This document shows positions 47,206 through 59,200 of a stretch of DNA of 64,000 nt, in pieces. Source of the stretch: Fennellomyces sp. T-0311. Lineage: Eukaryota > Mucoromycota > Mucoromycetes > Mucorales > Lichtheimiaceae. The position numbers were made by a program, and so were the translations under genes. The stretch lies in assembly GCA_025266875.1 (NCBI GenBank), contig JALLLT010000007.1, positions 992,001 through 1,056,000 of the forward strand, in the 5' to 3' direction. Numbering within the stretch: the first letter of the stretch is position 1; every line of letters starts with the position of its first letter. The notes below the pieces were generated by a model. It was not told where the DNA came from. It did not search any database and saw only the letters and a list, made by a program, of their open reading frames with translations.

Positions 47206-47378
47206 CACTGCAAAAAATTTTTGGGTGAATTTTGGGTGAATGACTTTTTAAGGTGGTTAAACATAAGCTTTTTAACCACTAGTACTACCATTCTTAGTAG
47301 CTCAAGCGGTTAAAAAGCTTATGATTAATCACTTCGAAAAATTATTCACTAAAATTCACCTGAAAATTTTTTGCAGTG
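47206..47378. mobile_element. 173-bp foldback MITE
   Basis: The sequence begins CACTGCAAAAAATTTT and ends AAAATTTTTTGCAGTG, perfect terminal inverted repeats of 16 bases. The complementarity goes on inward: TGGTTAAACATAAGCTTTTT and AAAAAGCTTATGATTAATCA are near-perfect partners, leaving a short centre near 47285-47305. It has no coding capacity. A clear target-site duplication was not found in the immediate flanks. Such palindromic non-autonomous elements are usually moved by a TIR transposase coded elsewhere. Confidence 0.85.
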
Positions 47379-47804
47379 CCAGGTATATTTAAGTGATTTT
47401 ACGACTTATATATTGCTAATGTATATACGTAGGGGATGCTGCGATAGGATGTTATAGGGCATGCGATAGGATGCACCTCCGTGTGAAACATGTACAAAGA
47501 ACAAACGCAAAATATACCTGCGTCTCAAGTTGAAAAGTGTATCGATCCGATCACCATATCGGTCATTTTTTTGACGGAAAACTGGCTTGTCTCCAATGTT
47601 GACATCAAATGACCTTTCAGAATGATCATTGGTGTAGAGTACGTAGCATTTTACATTGTAACATTACCAGAGCAATTGACGGGTACACCAGTTCCCCGAA
47701 AATTTGGTCATCTGAATTGCACATGGGATATCCCTATCCGTTGACATAATAATAAAAAGGCAAAAGTAACTGACGCCACTCTTTTGTTTAGCACGCGGCC
47801 TGTA

Positions 47805-48858
47805 ATGCCAGAAACCAAACAAAAATACAGCGTGGAAGAAAGGCAGCCACTTTACAGAAAAATAACCAAAAGGAAGAAATATACGGTTTGAGCCTTCTTC
47901 TGGGATCTACCGTTGCTTCAGTGGGCATTGTACTTTTTGTCAAATTGTGTGCTGCAGAATCGATCCCAACCTCAGAAATTATTATGGCTCAGGCAGGGAC
48001 TGACTTTGTACTTGTTGCTTACGGATGTATGCCAAAAGGTGTCAACTCTTTGGGGCCACTTCACGCACGGAAATGACTTTTATTGTCTGGAGTTATTGGC
48101 GGACTCTTGCTGTTGACCAGTACATACAGCGAACAGCACATGCCATTGGCGGATTACACAAGTATGAATTTACAAATCATACGCCAATAAACTGAAAGCG
48201 TCCTTAGTCTTGACGCAACTAGATACAGTATTCGCCACCATAGTTGCAGTATTATTCTTTAGCATGCCATTTCGATATATAGACGGCACCTGTATCATAT
48301 TATGCGTGACTGAAGCGATCCTTGTTGTGAAGCCGCAATTTTTGTTCGCTGGTGCTCAACAACTATTACTTTTACCAACAATTGGATCATTAGTAACAGC
48401 ATTACTGAATGCTTTGATATTCATTTTGGTTCGCAGGGTCCGTACCGGTGCCTATTTTTTGGGTGTTCAATGTATACCTCAGTTTGGATAGCCTCATCAT
48501 CATCTTTCCGTCGCTCCAAACAATTGTCATACCAAAAGATTGGAAAACATACATTTGGCTATTCATGGGGGTGGTATGCTTATTTTTGAACGAAACACTT
48601 GTAAATCGAGGGTAAGTCCGTTAATCACTCAATAGACATTTGTCATATCATCTTACGATGTGAAAACAATTGTGTAGAATGCAGTTAGCCCCTTTTGGCC
48701 CAGCTTCCATAATGAGGATTAACTGTATTATTGTGGCTATTCCATTGGGTATATCTGTTTTCAATGAATACCCAGATACGATGAGTGTAGTAGGTGCTTG
48801 TATGATTATGACTGGTACGGGTACCCTATTGTATGCCGCATCCCGAAAACCACGATAA
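47805..48858 (+). pseudogene. DMT/EamA-type transporter pseudogene, copy 2
   Basis: It starts with an ATG at 47805 and VEERQPLYRK, like the open copy's DEERQLFLQR, then shifts frame before EEIYGLSLLLGSTVASVGIV. A TGA at 48074 follows LGPLHARK. The block from 48210 (TQLDTVFATIVAVLFFSMPF, RYIDGTCIILCVTEAILVVK, PQFLFAGAQQ) is in frame to 48480, where a shift leads to PKDWKTYIWLFMG. The last exon (MQLAPFGPASIMRINCIIVA to stop at 48858) is intact and has a good acceptor (GTGTAG at about 48677). The protein would be 10-helix if repaired by evolution; as it stands it is not functional. Confidence 0.85.
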
Positions 48859-49059
48859 TACTACTTTCTCCGCTGCCTCATGCGTGATATAATCCTCCTT
48901 TTGTTGCGAAACCGTACATAAAAGCTAAAGTAGTTCTTTCTAATCATCAGTAAATGCAACATTACTTTTGTATACTCTCTTGTCGCATGGTATTTACGAA
49001 GGAACGTAGATTTTAGTATTACATACAGTACAAACTGGTCCCATTATCTTATAGAAAGA

Positions 49060-49252
49060 AAAAATAGAGCACAGCTGCCCCCTGCAAGGTGCAGCTTCGA
49101 TAATCAGGGTAAACTATGTCACCGTTGCAATCCCATTAGGAATCTTTGTATTCCATGAGTACCTGGATTTAATGAGCTTCGTTTGCTCCAGTATGATCAT
49201 GATGGGAACTGGCACGTTGTTATATGTCGCGTCTCGACGACGACAGTATTAA
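49060..49252 (+). pseudogene. DMT/EamA-type transporter, last-exon fragment (copy 3)
   Basis: Only the final exon equivalent is present: CCCCTGCAAGGTGCAGCTTC..., then VTVAIPLGIFVFHEYLDLMS, and the usual end GTLLYVASRRRQY with TAA at 49250. A frame change lies near 49095. It sits 0.5 kb before the open copy and 0.2 kb after copy 2. Confidence 0.8.
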
Positions 49253-49766
49253 TGATTTTTTCGGTAGTTTGCCTAATACGTATAATTTCTTTTTGCTATT
49301 AAAAAAATGCATGGATGACAAATCAATCAACAGCCGGTTATAAATCTCATTGAAACCGTATAGTATATTGCGACGTAGATCATTGATTCTGTATATTAGG
49401 ATGGTGTCAATTGCAGTAATATAAATCAGTGATTAACAGTGGATCCGTCGACCACAAGATAGATTTGAACTACTCTGAGGAAATATTGTTTGATAGAATT
49501 AGCATGTACCCGTTCGGTATAATTCTCAAAAATGAAAAATTGCAACGCAACGTTTATCTCAGAATACTAAATGTCCTTCCAGGTAATTACTTGTGTATAA
49601 AGTACGAATTGGGGCTGCAGCAAGCACCAACTACTTACGCATCTAATCTGCCCGATTTGTACATCGCAAACCCTAAATACGCATCCATCCTGACTCATAG
49701 ATAAAAAGGTAAGTAATCCCGAACAAACACGTAAGAAAATGATAGATTCCTTCGCACATTTTTGCA
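49253..49766. other. 5' flank of the open transporter gene; no other gene
   Basis: A 91-codon frame at 49429-49704 has no motif. The last 60 bases lead to the ATG pair at 49767 and 49770. Confidence 0.35.
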
Positions 49767-50813
49767 ATGATGGAGAACGAGAGAGAACATGCCGATGAAG
49801 AACGGCAGCTGTTTTTACAGCGACGCAGCCAGGAAGACGAAACTTATGGGCTAAGCCTTCTCCTTGCATCGACAGTTTGTTCGGTTGGCCTAGCATTCTT
49901 TATCAAATTATGTGCTGGAGAGTCCCGTCCACCACCAGAAATTGCTGCCGTCCAAGCACTGTTTCAGGCCACACTTGTATACACTGGGTGCAGATGGAAA
50001 GGTGTCAATCCTCTGGGACCACCAAAAGTTCGAAAAGGTCTCATACTATTTGGAGTTCTTGGTGAACTCTTGTTGATACTCGACGCATACTGTGCATTGA
50101 ACATGCCATTGGCGGATTTTATAGGTACGTTAGTAATATATATAAAGCAGCAAGCTAACTATGTTTTTTTAGTCATGGCACAGTTAAATGTTGTCTTTAC
50201 CACAGTCCTTGCCATTTTGCTCCTTGGGGAGCGATTTCGTTATGTTGGCGGCATCTGTATCGCATTATGCATGACTGGCACTGTACTACTTGTGAAGCCA
50301 CAATTTTTGTTCGGCAACGATCAGCCACTATCACCACTGCCAACAATTGGAGCACTTGTAGTAGCACTCATAGGCTCACTATTGTCCATTGTGAACCGCA
50401 AGATGAGATATGATGTTTATTTCTTGGTTCTCAGCATCTATTTCAGTATGGGTAGTCTCATTATCACTTTGCCTTCGTTCTCAACATTCATCCTACCGGA
50501 AGACTGGAAAACATACCTTTGGCTGTTTATCTCCGGCATTTGCTTATTCGGAAGCGGAAGTTTGATCCACCGAGGGTACGTACGAGGTACATACTGTGCG
50601 ATCACAATGGTCTTACGAAAGAAAAATAAAACACAGTTGGCCCCTGCAGGTCAGGGTTCGATTATCAGGATAAACCGCGTTATCGTTGCCATCCCATTAC
50701 GCATACTCGTATTCCATGAGTATCCAGATACACTGGGGCTGATTGGCACCTGCATGATTATAGTTGGTACCGGTACATTATTGTTTATCGCGTCCCGGCG
50801 ACCACGAAGTTGA
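49767..50813 (+). CDS. DMT superfamily (EamA-like) membrane transporter
   Basis: The frame is open throughout, but two short introns are likely: 50125-50172 (DFI|VMAQLN) and one near 50578-50635, where the sister copies show a donor and acceptor (HRG..LAPAGQGS). The N-terminus is acidic and cytosolic. About ten hydrophobic segments follow: YGLSLLLASTVCSVGLAFFI, LILFGVLGELLLILDAYCAL, LNVVFTTVLAILLLGERFRY, GGICIALCMTGTVLLV, TIGALVVALIGSLLSIVNRK, VYFLVLSIYFSMGSLIITL, TYLWLFISGICLFGS, VIVAIPLRILVFHEYPDTLG and LIGTCMIIVGTGTLLFIA. The LGER and HEYPD motifs at the ends of two helices are the repeated EamA signature (..GE......G..LI..G). The substrate is unknown; fungal relatives are often called solute-carrier-35-like. 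It is the only open member of four tandem copies. Confidence 0.78.
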   Translation: MMENEREHADEERQLFLQRRSQEDETYGLSLLLASTVCSVGLAFFIKLCAGESRPPPEIAAVQALFQATLVYTGCRWKGVNPLGPPKVRKGLILFGVLGELLLILDAYCALNMPLADFIGTLVIYIKQQANYVFLVMAQLNVVFTTVLAILLLGERFRYVGGICIALCMTGTVLLVKPQFLFGNDQPLSPLPTIGALVVALIGSLLSIVNRKMRYDVYFLVLSIYFSMGSLIITLPSFSTFILPEDWKTYLWLFISGICLFGSGSLIHRGYVRGTYCAITMVLRKKNKTQLAPAGQGSIIRINRVIVAIPLRILVFHEYPDTLGLIGTCMIIVGTGTLLFIASRRPRS

Positions 50814-51290
50814 TCACTTTCTCCGCTGTTTATGTGATACAATGTATTTTGTTGGGAAAAGAAGAGATGCATGACAAATCGTTTACAAGTTCCATTAAAA
50901 AGGGTCATATCAGGAGTTTCGCTTATTTTTCTGTATGTGGGAAATGCTATATTAATTGTAGTACTACCCTTAAAACCATGACAACAAATGCTGGCTCAAA
51001 CCTTGTCCGTGACAGCATCTCCCCGAGGTGCAACGCCCGTGCGTTCATTTGGACCGTTCATTTCCCTGGCAATATCCAAGAGGAATACGGCCGCAACCCA
51101 ACATCGTCGGTATTTTGGCAGAATGATTACCGGTTTGTTGTTCCCAACAATGGGGTTGCTGGGGGACGATAAGATTCAATGCATTTCCTTATGGAGACAG
51201 ATTACTGGAGGAGCTCAATTTTTTACATCGCACTTTCCGACGTTGTGTAGCTTTTGTCTTTCTAATTGCTAAAGAACTAAACCGGTGTTC
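50814..51290. other. Spacer between transporter and AMPK gamma; one protein-like frame
   Basis: A plus-strand frame around 50988-51272 (SPRGATPVRSFGPFISLAIS, then a hydrophobic TGLLFPTMGLLGD) is protein-like and could be a small gene or an old exon, but has no recognised motif. Confidence 0.3.
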
Positions 51291-52616
51291 ATGACATCTC
51301 GCGGTTCATCGGCAGAAAGGGAGTTGGAAGCACCACCATCCGCCGATTCTCCTGCATTTGAGATTCAGACGCTTGTACGCTCGTTTCTAAAGGAACATTC
51401 AGCCTACGATCTGCTTCCTGTGAGTTATCGGCTCATTGTCTTTGATACCCGTTTACTTGTCAAGAAGGCATTGGCTGGTCTAGTGCAGAATGGTAAAGAA
51501 AAAACTACTCTCCTTGCCTTAATCTTGCCGTTCTATTCGAAAATGAGAAACTCAATGGCCGTTCTGTAGGCATCGTGTCTGCGCCATTGTGGTCAAGCGA
51601 AACGCATCGGTTTGCAGGCATGCTTACTGTATCCGACTTTGTCAACCTGATTCAATACTATTACACACACGCATCGGTCGAGGATGCCTTGCAGGATATC
51701 GAAAAGTTTGAAATCGGCCACTTACGCGACGTCGAGAAGCGACTCGGGGCGCCCGCCCCACAGCTGATATCTATGCACCCGATGGCAAGCCTATACGATG
51801 CGTGTCGGTTACTTGCAGAAAGCAGAGCACACCGTGTGCCACTACTGGATCATGATCCTCTGGGGACTGAGATGATCATCAGCGTGATCACTCAGTACCG
51901 GATTCTCAAGTTTATCGCCGTTAACGTAAGTGAAAAAAAGGAGGGGGATCACAAGCTGTTTGATCTGCGTGTTTTGTTGATTTGGGCCTTGTAGTACAAG
52001 GAAACTCGCTCGCTTCGAAGATCTCTAGCAGAACTAAAGATTGGAACATACGGAAACATCGCCACAGCGTCACTGTCCACGCCCGTGATCCGATTGATCA
52101 ACATATTTGTCGAGAAGAAAATCAGTTCAGTACCAATTATTGACGAAAACGGTAAACCTTGATTTCATGCAAAAAGATAGCACTCGGGTTTGGATTCACA
52201 CGTGATTATTTAAGGTGTCGTCCTGAATGTTTATGAAACGGTGGATGTCATGGTAACAAATCCCCGAGAAGGATGAAAATTGGGAGAGAGAGACGCTCAA
52301 CCCTCTAGTAGAGCATAGCAAGGTCGGGTCGATACAATGAACTGGACATCCCAGTCGGAGAAGCTCTGGAAGCTCGTCCAAAGGTATGGGAAGATACAAG
52401 GTAAACCGGTGTGTGAAATGCTGACGCGGCTTGTGTGTGTAGGACTATCCTGGCGTTCATACATGTACCTTGAACGACACACTCTACTCAATATTTCAAA
52501 CGATTCGGAAGCAACGGGTTTACCGGCTGATCGTAGTGGACCAGGACAAGAAGCTCGTAGGCATCGTCAGTCTGTCCGATATTCTGGGTTACCTCGTGGG
52601 ATACCAGCGTCAGTAA
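51291..52616 (+). CDS. SNF4: AMPK/SNF1 gamma subunit (CBS-domain protein Snf4)
   Basis: Six exons (51291-51492, 51570-51925, 51995-52151, 52215-52252, 52312-52383, 52443-52616) join in phase to 332 aa, the usual Snf4 size. It starts the CBS region with SAYDLLPVSYRLIVFDTRLL, then VKKALAGLVQNGIVSAPLW, the FAGMLTVSDFVNLI motif, SLYDACRLLAESRAHRVPLL, ITQYRILKFIAVN, IGTYGNIATASLSTPVI, FVEKKISSVPIIDE, GVVLNVYETVDVMSIARSG, and the final CBS unit (TLYSIFQTIRKQRVYRLIVV, LVGIVSLSDILGYLVGYQ). Four CBS motifs bind adenine nucleotides; with alpha and beta subunits the complex senses energy stress. The join at VDVM|SIARSGRYNE needs acceptor CTCTAGTAG, using the second AG. Confidence 0.96.
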
Positions 52617-52872
52617 TCCCAAGCATGTGCTGTACATACAATCCACCACCGCAACTTAAAAATCATTGACTTTTCTTTTACATAAACGATAACAACAAAC
52701 AGACGAAAATGTAATTATGCAGATGTAGAGTGTGATTGGCGGGAGGTGTGGTTGGCGAGTGCTGCGATACTAGGAAAAAAAAAAGAAAACGGAAGAAAGC
52801 GAAGGCTGAGCGTAGTAAGTGGATATGTAGGAAGGGGAGAATAATATATAAACACAAGAAGAAAGAAAGGGA
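52617..52872. other. Convergent 3' flanks of AMPK gamma and the Zn2Cys6 gene
   Basis: The genes on both sides end here, facing each other. An A-rich stretch lies at 52770-52800. No gene. Confidence 0.5.
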
Positions 52873-55009
52873 TTATAGTATAGAGTAATCATGAGCTGTG
52901 AAGTAGCTCTCGAGAGTTCGTTTGAGCTCGAAAAAGTATGCTGCAGTACCTGTTGCTGCGGCATCGACTGTGGATGACGATGTAGACGGGGATATAATAT
53001 CGCACTCATCGTCAGAGGTGGCGATGGTACTGCCGCTGGATGTGGAGAACGGTGTGGGGTTGCGATCGTGGCGTGGCAGAGACATGGGTTGCTGGTTGTG
53101 ATCCATGCTGGAATAGCTATCGAGATCGCTGGATCCGTTCATGGATAATACATTGTTTTTGAGAATATTGAGAGCTGTACGCAAATTATCTTCAGCGCGC
53201 ATGCGGATATGCGCGTTGCGAGACTCCCTGAGCTGTTTCATTGCGTCACATGCAATCAACACCCAATGCAGTTCCAGTACACAGGGAAGTTTGCAGTTGA
53301 GCTCCTGGAATATTTTCGCCAAGGCGTCGCAGCAAATGGAGACAATCACCAGGGCACGCTCGCCGTCGACCCGGTTCAGGGAGGCACCCACGAGGTCGGT
53401 CCGTGCTGGGGGTTGCATCAGGCGGGTTTCGAGTGCTAGCCAGTAGCAGTAGTAAAGCTTGTTGAGATAGAGCACATTTGGGTTCTGACATCGTTGCACA
53501 CGTTCCGCCAACAAGTATTCCATCGGTCCGTCTGACAGGTGATACTCTGCAGGTAGCCCTCGCCAGAATCCAAACATCTGGCTTTCAAGATACTCAATGT
53601 CGCTGCTTGGTACTTGATCCATCGATCCAAGCATGAGTCGATAGCCGGTTTCGTCGACGCGAGTGGAGATGTGGCAATCGTTGATGCGGACGACGTGGCG
53701 ATAGAGATGCACGGCCTCATTGAGATTAGGGTCGGCTGCTTCGCAAGGTAACACAGTCGGATAGCCAATATCATCGTGCAGAAGAGTCGGTGAAACGCTA
53801 TCGCGACCGTCGTAGACAATGTGCATATTGATCTCGAGGTAACGCACCATATAAAACATTCTCCGCCATGATTCAGCCTCGGCCAGGTCGACCTCGCATC
53901 CCGACACCTCCTGACGCTGCAGGATCGGAAGGTAGAGGTCGCGCAGCTGCATGGCAATGCGCCACGCCATGCTGATGTATATGCGGCCCTCGCTATTCCG
54001 AAGCAATATTAAGTACGTCTGTGCGAGCATCAACAGGGTGCCAACAACTTCGACATTGGGTTCGTCGTCAAACATGGCATCCTCCACGAGGGTCCGTGCC
54101 TCTTGACGGAACACTTCAGCCATTTCCCGACGATTCGGTTGGAACTCTGGGCGGACATGTTGACACTGCGCGTGGCCGACAAAGGCAGCGATAGCCGATG
54201 CGAGCATGTTGTTAGGGTTATTTCGAAGGTAGACATGGTAATGGGGTTGGACGAGGATAGGAATTGTGAAGCCGTTGCAAAGGAAATAGGTATCCAAAAA
54301 GTGCAGTTTTGCTGCCGTGGTATCGTTGTATTGGTGTTGTTGCTGATGGTATAAACGTGGGAACTCGAGCATCATGCTGTGGTCCATTTTTTTCGCGAAA
54401 ATGACTCGAAATAGATGCTCCATATTCAACATTTTGTTAGTGACGACGAGGTACTGCTGACGCCGATCAACAAAGTAGTTTGGCGATCGGTACGGTGTAA
54501 AGTACCCCATTGTGCTACGTAGGAATGTCGCTACATCGGCAACGCTTTTAATGCTCGTCTGCAGCTGCAGCCCGTTGTCGTCTCGTGCAAGTGTCAACTG
54601 CCATGAGTTGCGCTTCGCTCGTTTCTTTTCTGATCGTCCGTGTTCGTCTCGATTATTACTGCGTTGTTGCCGTAGCTGAGCTGCAACGTGAAGCGATCGC
54701 AACTGCATTTCCATCGCCGCTACTTCCTCTTCCAGAAATTGAACCTGATCCAACATCCGATTGCGCTTTGACATAGGTACGAATTTTTTGACAATGTTGG
54801 GTTTTGCTGTAAATTTGAAGACGCAGGGTAGTTCCATGCGGCAGCATCGCTCGCATTGCATTCCTTGTGATACAAAACATTTCCTGCGATGTGCACGACA
54901 GTTTTCACCTGATCATGGTGGTTAGCACACGATGTGGCTACAGCAATGGTAATGTTGGTATCCTACAGGGTCTATTTCGCTTTTGCTTGGAAGCGGCTTC
55001 CAAGGTCAT
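52873..55009 (-). CDS. Zn2Cys6 (Gal4-type) transcription factor
   Basis: A short first exon (55009-54967) and a long second exon (54908-52873) join in phase to 692 aa. The intron splits the first zinc-binding Cys codon (T|GT). The cluster reads C15-x2-C18-x6-C25-x7-C33-x2-C36-x6-C43 (PCENCRAHRRKC, QCERCCRMELPC), a clean binuclear zinc cluster. A linker (RNRMLDQVQFLEEEVAAMEM) forms the usual dimerisation coiled coil. Then comes the fungal-specific middle region with HFLDTYFLCNGFTIPILVQP, a GTLLMLAQTYLILLRNSEGR helix and WRRMFYMVRYLEINMHIVYD, the typical Fungal_trans signature. The C-terminus is Ser-rich. Target genes are unknown. The upstream neighbour (tetraspanin) is on the same strand. Confidence 0.93.
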
Positions 55010-55310
55010 TGTAAAGTTATGTGTGTTCTCTTTTCGTTGCGAAGGTTTGAGTTTAAGTAGAGAGAAAGGGAGTGAGCGGTGACCATCGCAAAATTAGAAG
55101 TTTCACCTTGGAAATGGCCATCCGCTTTATCCAATCGCATCAAATTATACGCTCGGTACTAAGGATTACCCGGAATTATAAAGTAATACAGATATGGAAT
55201 CGAATCTTTTACAACAAACAAATATGGGGAAGTCTTGCGGTTTTGAGTGGAGAAAGGGGAGCAGTAAAGAAAGGGTGAGAGGAGAGGATCGTTCGACCAC
55301 AGCAGAAAGG
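55010..55310. other. Promoter of the Zn2Cys6 gene and 3' flank of the tetraspanin gene
   Basis: 300 bases without a gene; AT-rich with a short A/G-rich tract before the first exon. Confidence 0.45.
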
Positions 55311-56265
55311 CTAATAGTATCTTCCGTTGCTCTGGTTGTAATTATTCTGTTGGTAGATATTGTAACTATCATGCTGGTTGCCACGGTCTTCCTTGTATGC
55401 CCCGTAGTAGTTGTTCGCATCCGCTCCAAAGTTATTATGCGAGCCGGCCGTCGTGGGCGTATCCGGCGACATGTCGTCTAGCCGTATGCCTGACTTCCTG
55501 CGGCGACGGCGCTCGCTTTCGTCTTCACCGTAGATCGATCGTGTGCAGAGCACGGTGATGGCATTTGTCAAAGCCAGCACTTCCACAGCCAACGCAGCAA
55601 AGAGAACGGCATAGAACCGGGTGAATGCCATATCGACGTACTGTGTAAGGGTATCATAACATGGTGGGTCTTTTGAAATCAAGCCTGCTACAGGGTTGCA
55701 TCGGTCGGTCACTGCAGGTTGATCCATGGCATTATTGTATCCACAACAGGAAAACTGTTCAAGACCAGCGTCAGCCCACCCGTTTGCCCCATCTCACGCT
55801 ATACTTTACTTCATTTTGTAGACTCGCTCTGTATTTTTCGCTGGCCTTTGACCAGATCGGTGCGACGTACGCGGGTGGATCGGCGCCTTGTTTGTAAATC
55901 TTAACGCCGAGGACGACTTGATAGATCAATGCTCCAATCACGATCACCATGTAGACGTAAAGGATCCATCTGCGTTTCACGACGGCACCCGTTATACCAA
56001 GGATGGCGGCGACAAGGATAACGGCTCCAAGAATGGCGACGACTATTTAACACTTTATGATGAGCTGGCCGCGAGTAGCAAAAAGCAGTGCAGAGGATCC
56101 ATCCGCTTTTGAAACGTTACGTTTAAAGATCGAGTCTGGAAATAGGGTGGCGCCGTGGAAACCGTCCCTGTTGCCGATCACACCGAAAGCAATATAGGCG
56201 ACACCGAGACATGCAAAGAGCAAATTCGTGGTTATCATATACCACTTGCTCAGTCTAAAATCCAT
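55311..56265 (-). CDS. Tetraspanin-type membrane protein
   Basis: Exons 56265-56121, 56042-55798 and 55754-55311 join in phase to 277 aa. There are four hydrophobic segments at about residues 10-31, 50-71, 75-96 and 177-199. Between the third and fourth lies a loop starting SLQNEVKYSFSCCGYNNAMD, with the diagnostic CCG at 133-135 and further Cys at 149 and 162. The last intron has a clear branch site (CTGAC) and ends just before FSCCG, which restores the motif. The cytosolic tail is basic (RRRRRKSG) then Asn/Gln/Tyr-rich (NIYQQNNYNQSNGRYY). Tetraspanins organise plasma-membrane microdomains; fungal members matter for penetration structures and cell-wall growth. An in-frame ATG upstream (56328) could extend the N-terminus by 21 residues. 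Confidence 0.82.
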
Positions 56266-59200
56266 TATATTTAGGACGGTTAAAAAACTCCTTTTCCAAC
56301 GGCAAAAAATATAAACCTTGCGCAACATGTTGCAGCCATGTCGTTAGGATGAACTTAATTTCAGCAAAAGAGTGTGAATCGAGTCTACCTAAAAGGAATG
56401 GGCTGGGTAAAAGATTACAAAGGAAAGGGATGCGGAAATGAGAGAAAAAGTGAGAGAGAGGAAGGGAAGAGTCCCGCTGGCCTTGTCTTCAAGTGTCCGT
56501 GTGCGTGCCTCTCGCTTCACTTTTTTTTGGGCCTGTGCAACCATCGAATCTATTTTAACAATTGCCTTGTCGACAAATCAAAGATGAGGGCGGAAATGAA
56601 CCAGCTGAGTTGTTTTGGATCGATGGCAGCTGCGACTATTTTTTTGCAAGGAGATGCTATACTTTGTTTCTTTTCATGCCTGGGAATTGCTCATGTGCTC
56701 TTTCTCCAAAATTTGGCCAAGCTTGGTTCTAATTAATGTTTCCGTATTTTGAAAAATTCCATCGCCATGGTAATAAATTTACCACCCGCTGTCAGCATTG
56801 TTTCCAAGCTACAGAAGGCGAAACGACTCCGTCTCTCAAAGCTCCAAAACATTGCGCTAGTGACTATAGCACCGGTCGGCAAACCGGGGCCCCACTTTCG
56901 TCGTATACTTGGAAACCGGCAATTGGGTTGACAACTTTGCGGTTTCGTGACACTTTAAGAATTTTCAAAACGGGTGAGTTTTGCAGAATATTTCTTCGAG
57001 ATTAATCTAAAAAAATCAAGGGGGCATACTCTAAATCTGATCCACAATTGACAATCAAATCCTCATTGATAATATGCAATATTTACACACTTGTCATGTT
57101 ACTGTAACAAAAGTGACATGACCAACAATGCTGTTCCGAGTTCAACGTGTCACAAAGCGGTCTACCATTCACAAACGTATCAGCACGTTGTGTATCGAGA
57201 TACGTACTCCAGAATGTGATAAAGGTGGTACAAAGCTTTGAGTTTGCAGTTTTTTTTATTATATTCGTACAGAAGGGGTAAGGTGCAGATTTTCTCATTT
57301 GACAGGCTGATACTGCCTCTGATGGTAGCACATCCAACCGTGATAAAAGCCATTTTAGTATCTACATAACTCGTTCAGAGATTCGTTTCGGGTACTTTCA
57401 TGAATGACTTAAGGGAGTAGTCATGAATGGGTCACAGCAATCGTACGCAATTTACGTACATAAGCAGTACAGAACGGTATTGTTATGTGTGCTGCTTATA
57501 TTTTCTTATAAATGAAAGTGAAACTACTTCCATCGGATATCCAAGAACGAAGCCTCAGCAATGACAATATGCTTACTTTTGAAACATCTCTAATATAGTC
57601 GTATTAAACGTCCATATGCTTTACATTGCATTCTCCCTTAAACGCTATTAAGCCCAGTCAATATTAAGCTTTAAAAAAATTGGCGCTTCTAGTGATGTAG
57701 TAACTACACTGATCACCATGATCGTCCATAGGATCACCGTCTTATGCGGTAGGAGAAAGATTGAATATAACACGACAAATAAGAAGTCCTGTACTGGTGT
57801 CAACTTCTTTAATAATTGCAGTCAAGTTAGCTACCCGCTGGAATCTAAAAACATTAGATTGCTACCAAGGTATAATGTAGAACTTTTAAACTTAACGGTG
57901 ACCGCAATAGTGAGATCGTTATCCGTTCCCGTCCATTCGCTAATGCAATTAGCCATATTACTGAATTCAGAGAGTCAGCTTCTTAACAGCCCTGAGCATT
58001 TCTTTACAGGTGAAAAACAAGTATCTATAGTAAAAGCATGATACCTAGGAAACGATGGCTCTGGATTGACTTCACTGAGTTTACAAAGGGGTCAAATACG
58101 TAATCAGGCGATAAACTGTAAAGATATTATGAAGCTATTGGGAGGGCAGTATCGACGGCTGAAAATACAACCGGGTAATTTACGGTTTTCACTGAATAAT
58201 CTTTACCGGCTGGAGCTATATCGCCACTTTCAGAGCTTACTCCAGATTAAGTGTTTGTGTAACTTCAAGTGAGCTTTTAGAAGCAATAATATTGCTGACA
58301 ACCAATTCATAGTTGTAAATCTCATTCGTCCCCTGCTAGCAATCTGCAGGAAAGCTTTTAGTATGGCTGGTCCATCTGTTGATTGATCGAAATACTATCC
58401 ATCGGCTGCCGCAGGACCCGGAATGTTTGTGAAATTCACAATAATAATAACGCCGCTGTTTGATGCGATGACTATAAAGTGGTTAAACTATATGAAAAGC
58501 AACTTAATTGACTGTAGTTATAACGCACATCTGCACAATAAAGTTTCGTACAGTATCTCCTAATGTACTGATCTCTCCTTTAAGCGGACAAGCAGTGGTA
58601 CCTAAATTATTTTTCCGTGGTGTTACGCATGTAGGTTTTTATATAGTTTAGGCACAAATAAAATAGATAATAAGTTGTCTAAAGTGTTTTCCTAGTAAAA
58701 TTATGTGTAAAAGTTAGTTATACAAAAAGATTAGTTGAATGATCCGCATGAGTTCTTAAATAGTTGACTTCATAATTGAGGAAGTACACTGATCCCTGAT
58801 CAAAACATCAAGGAAGTCGGTTTTCAACCTAAAGGGGGATCTCAATAGAATGATACCGATTAACGCAGTTTGTTAGAAACCGGAGATAGAACCGAAAGAT
58901 CTGAAGTTATTTATAATCATCAAAGATGAGCTAAAATATTTTGTTAATTGAACCAACTTAATCTTTATATATGATTGTTACGCCTTATTTATATCTATCC
59001 TTAGATACTTACCTAATCCATACACTATCTTAAATCCGAAGTTTGTAGAAAATATAAATTTTGGATTGTATCTACGTATTGAACTATATCTAGGCATTGG
59101 CAGTCTGTATTTTGATCTCTATCTGGTCTTAATTAGAGAGCTGGCGTCAGAGTCATTATCTGCTGTTCTTGAGGACTAGAAACATCTAATAGATCAATAT

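Noticed and set aside
53141..53446. Plus-strand frame opposite the Zn2Cys6 gene
   Set aside because: The minus-strand gene has the zinc cluster and the Fungal_trans region in one 678-codon exon; the plus frame is its shadow.
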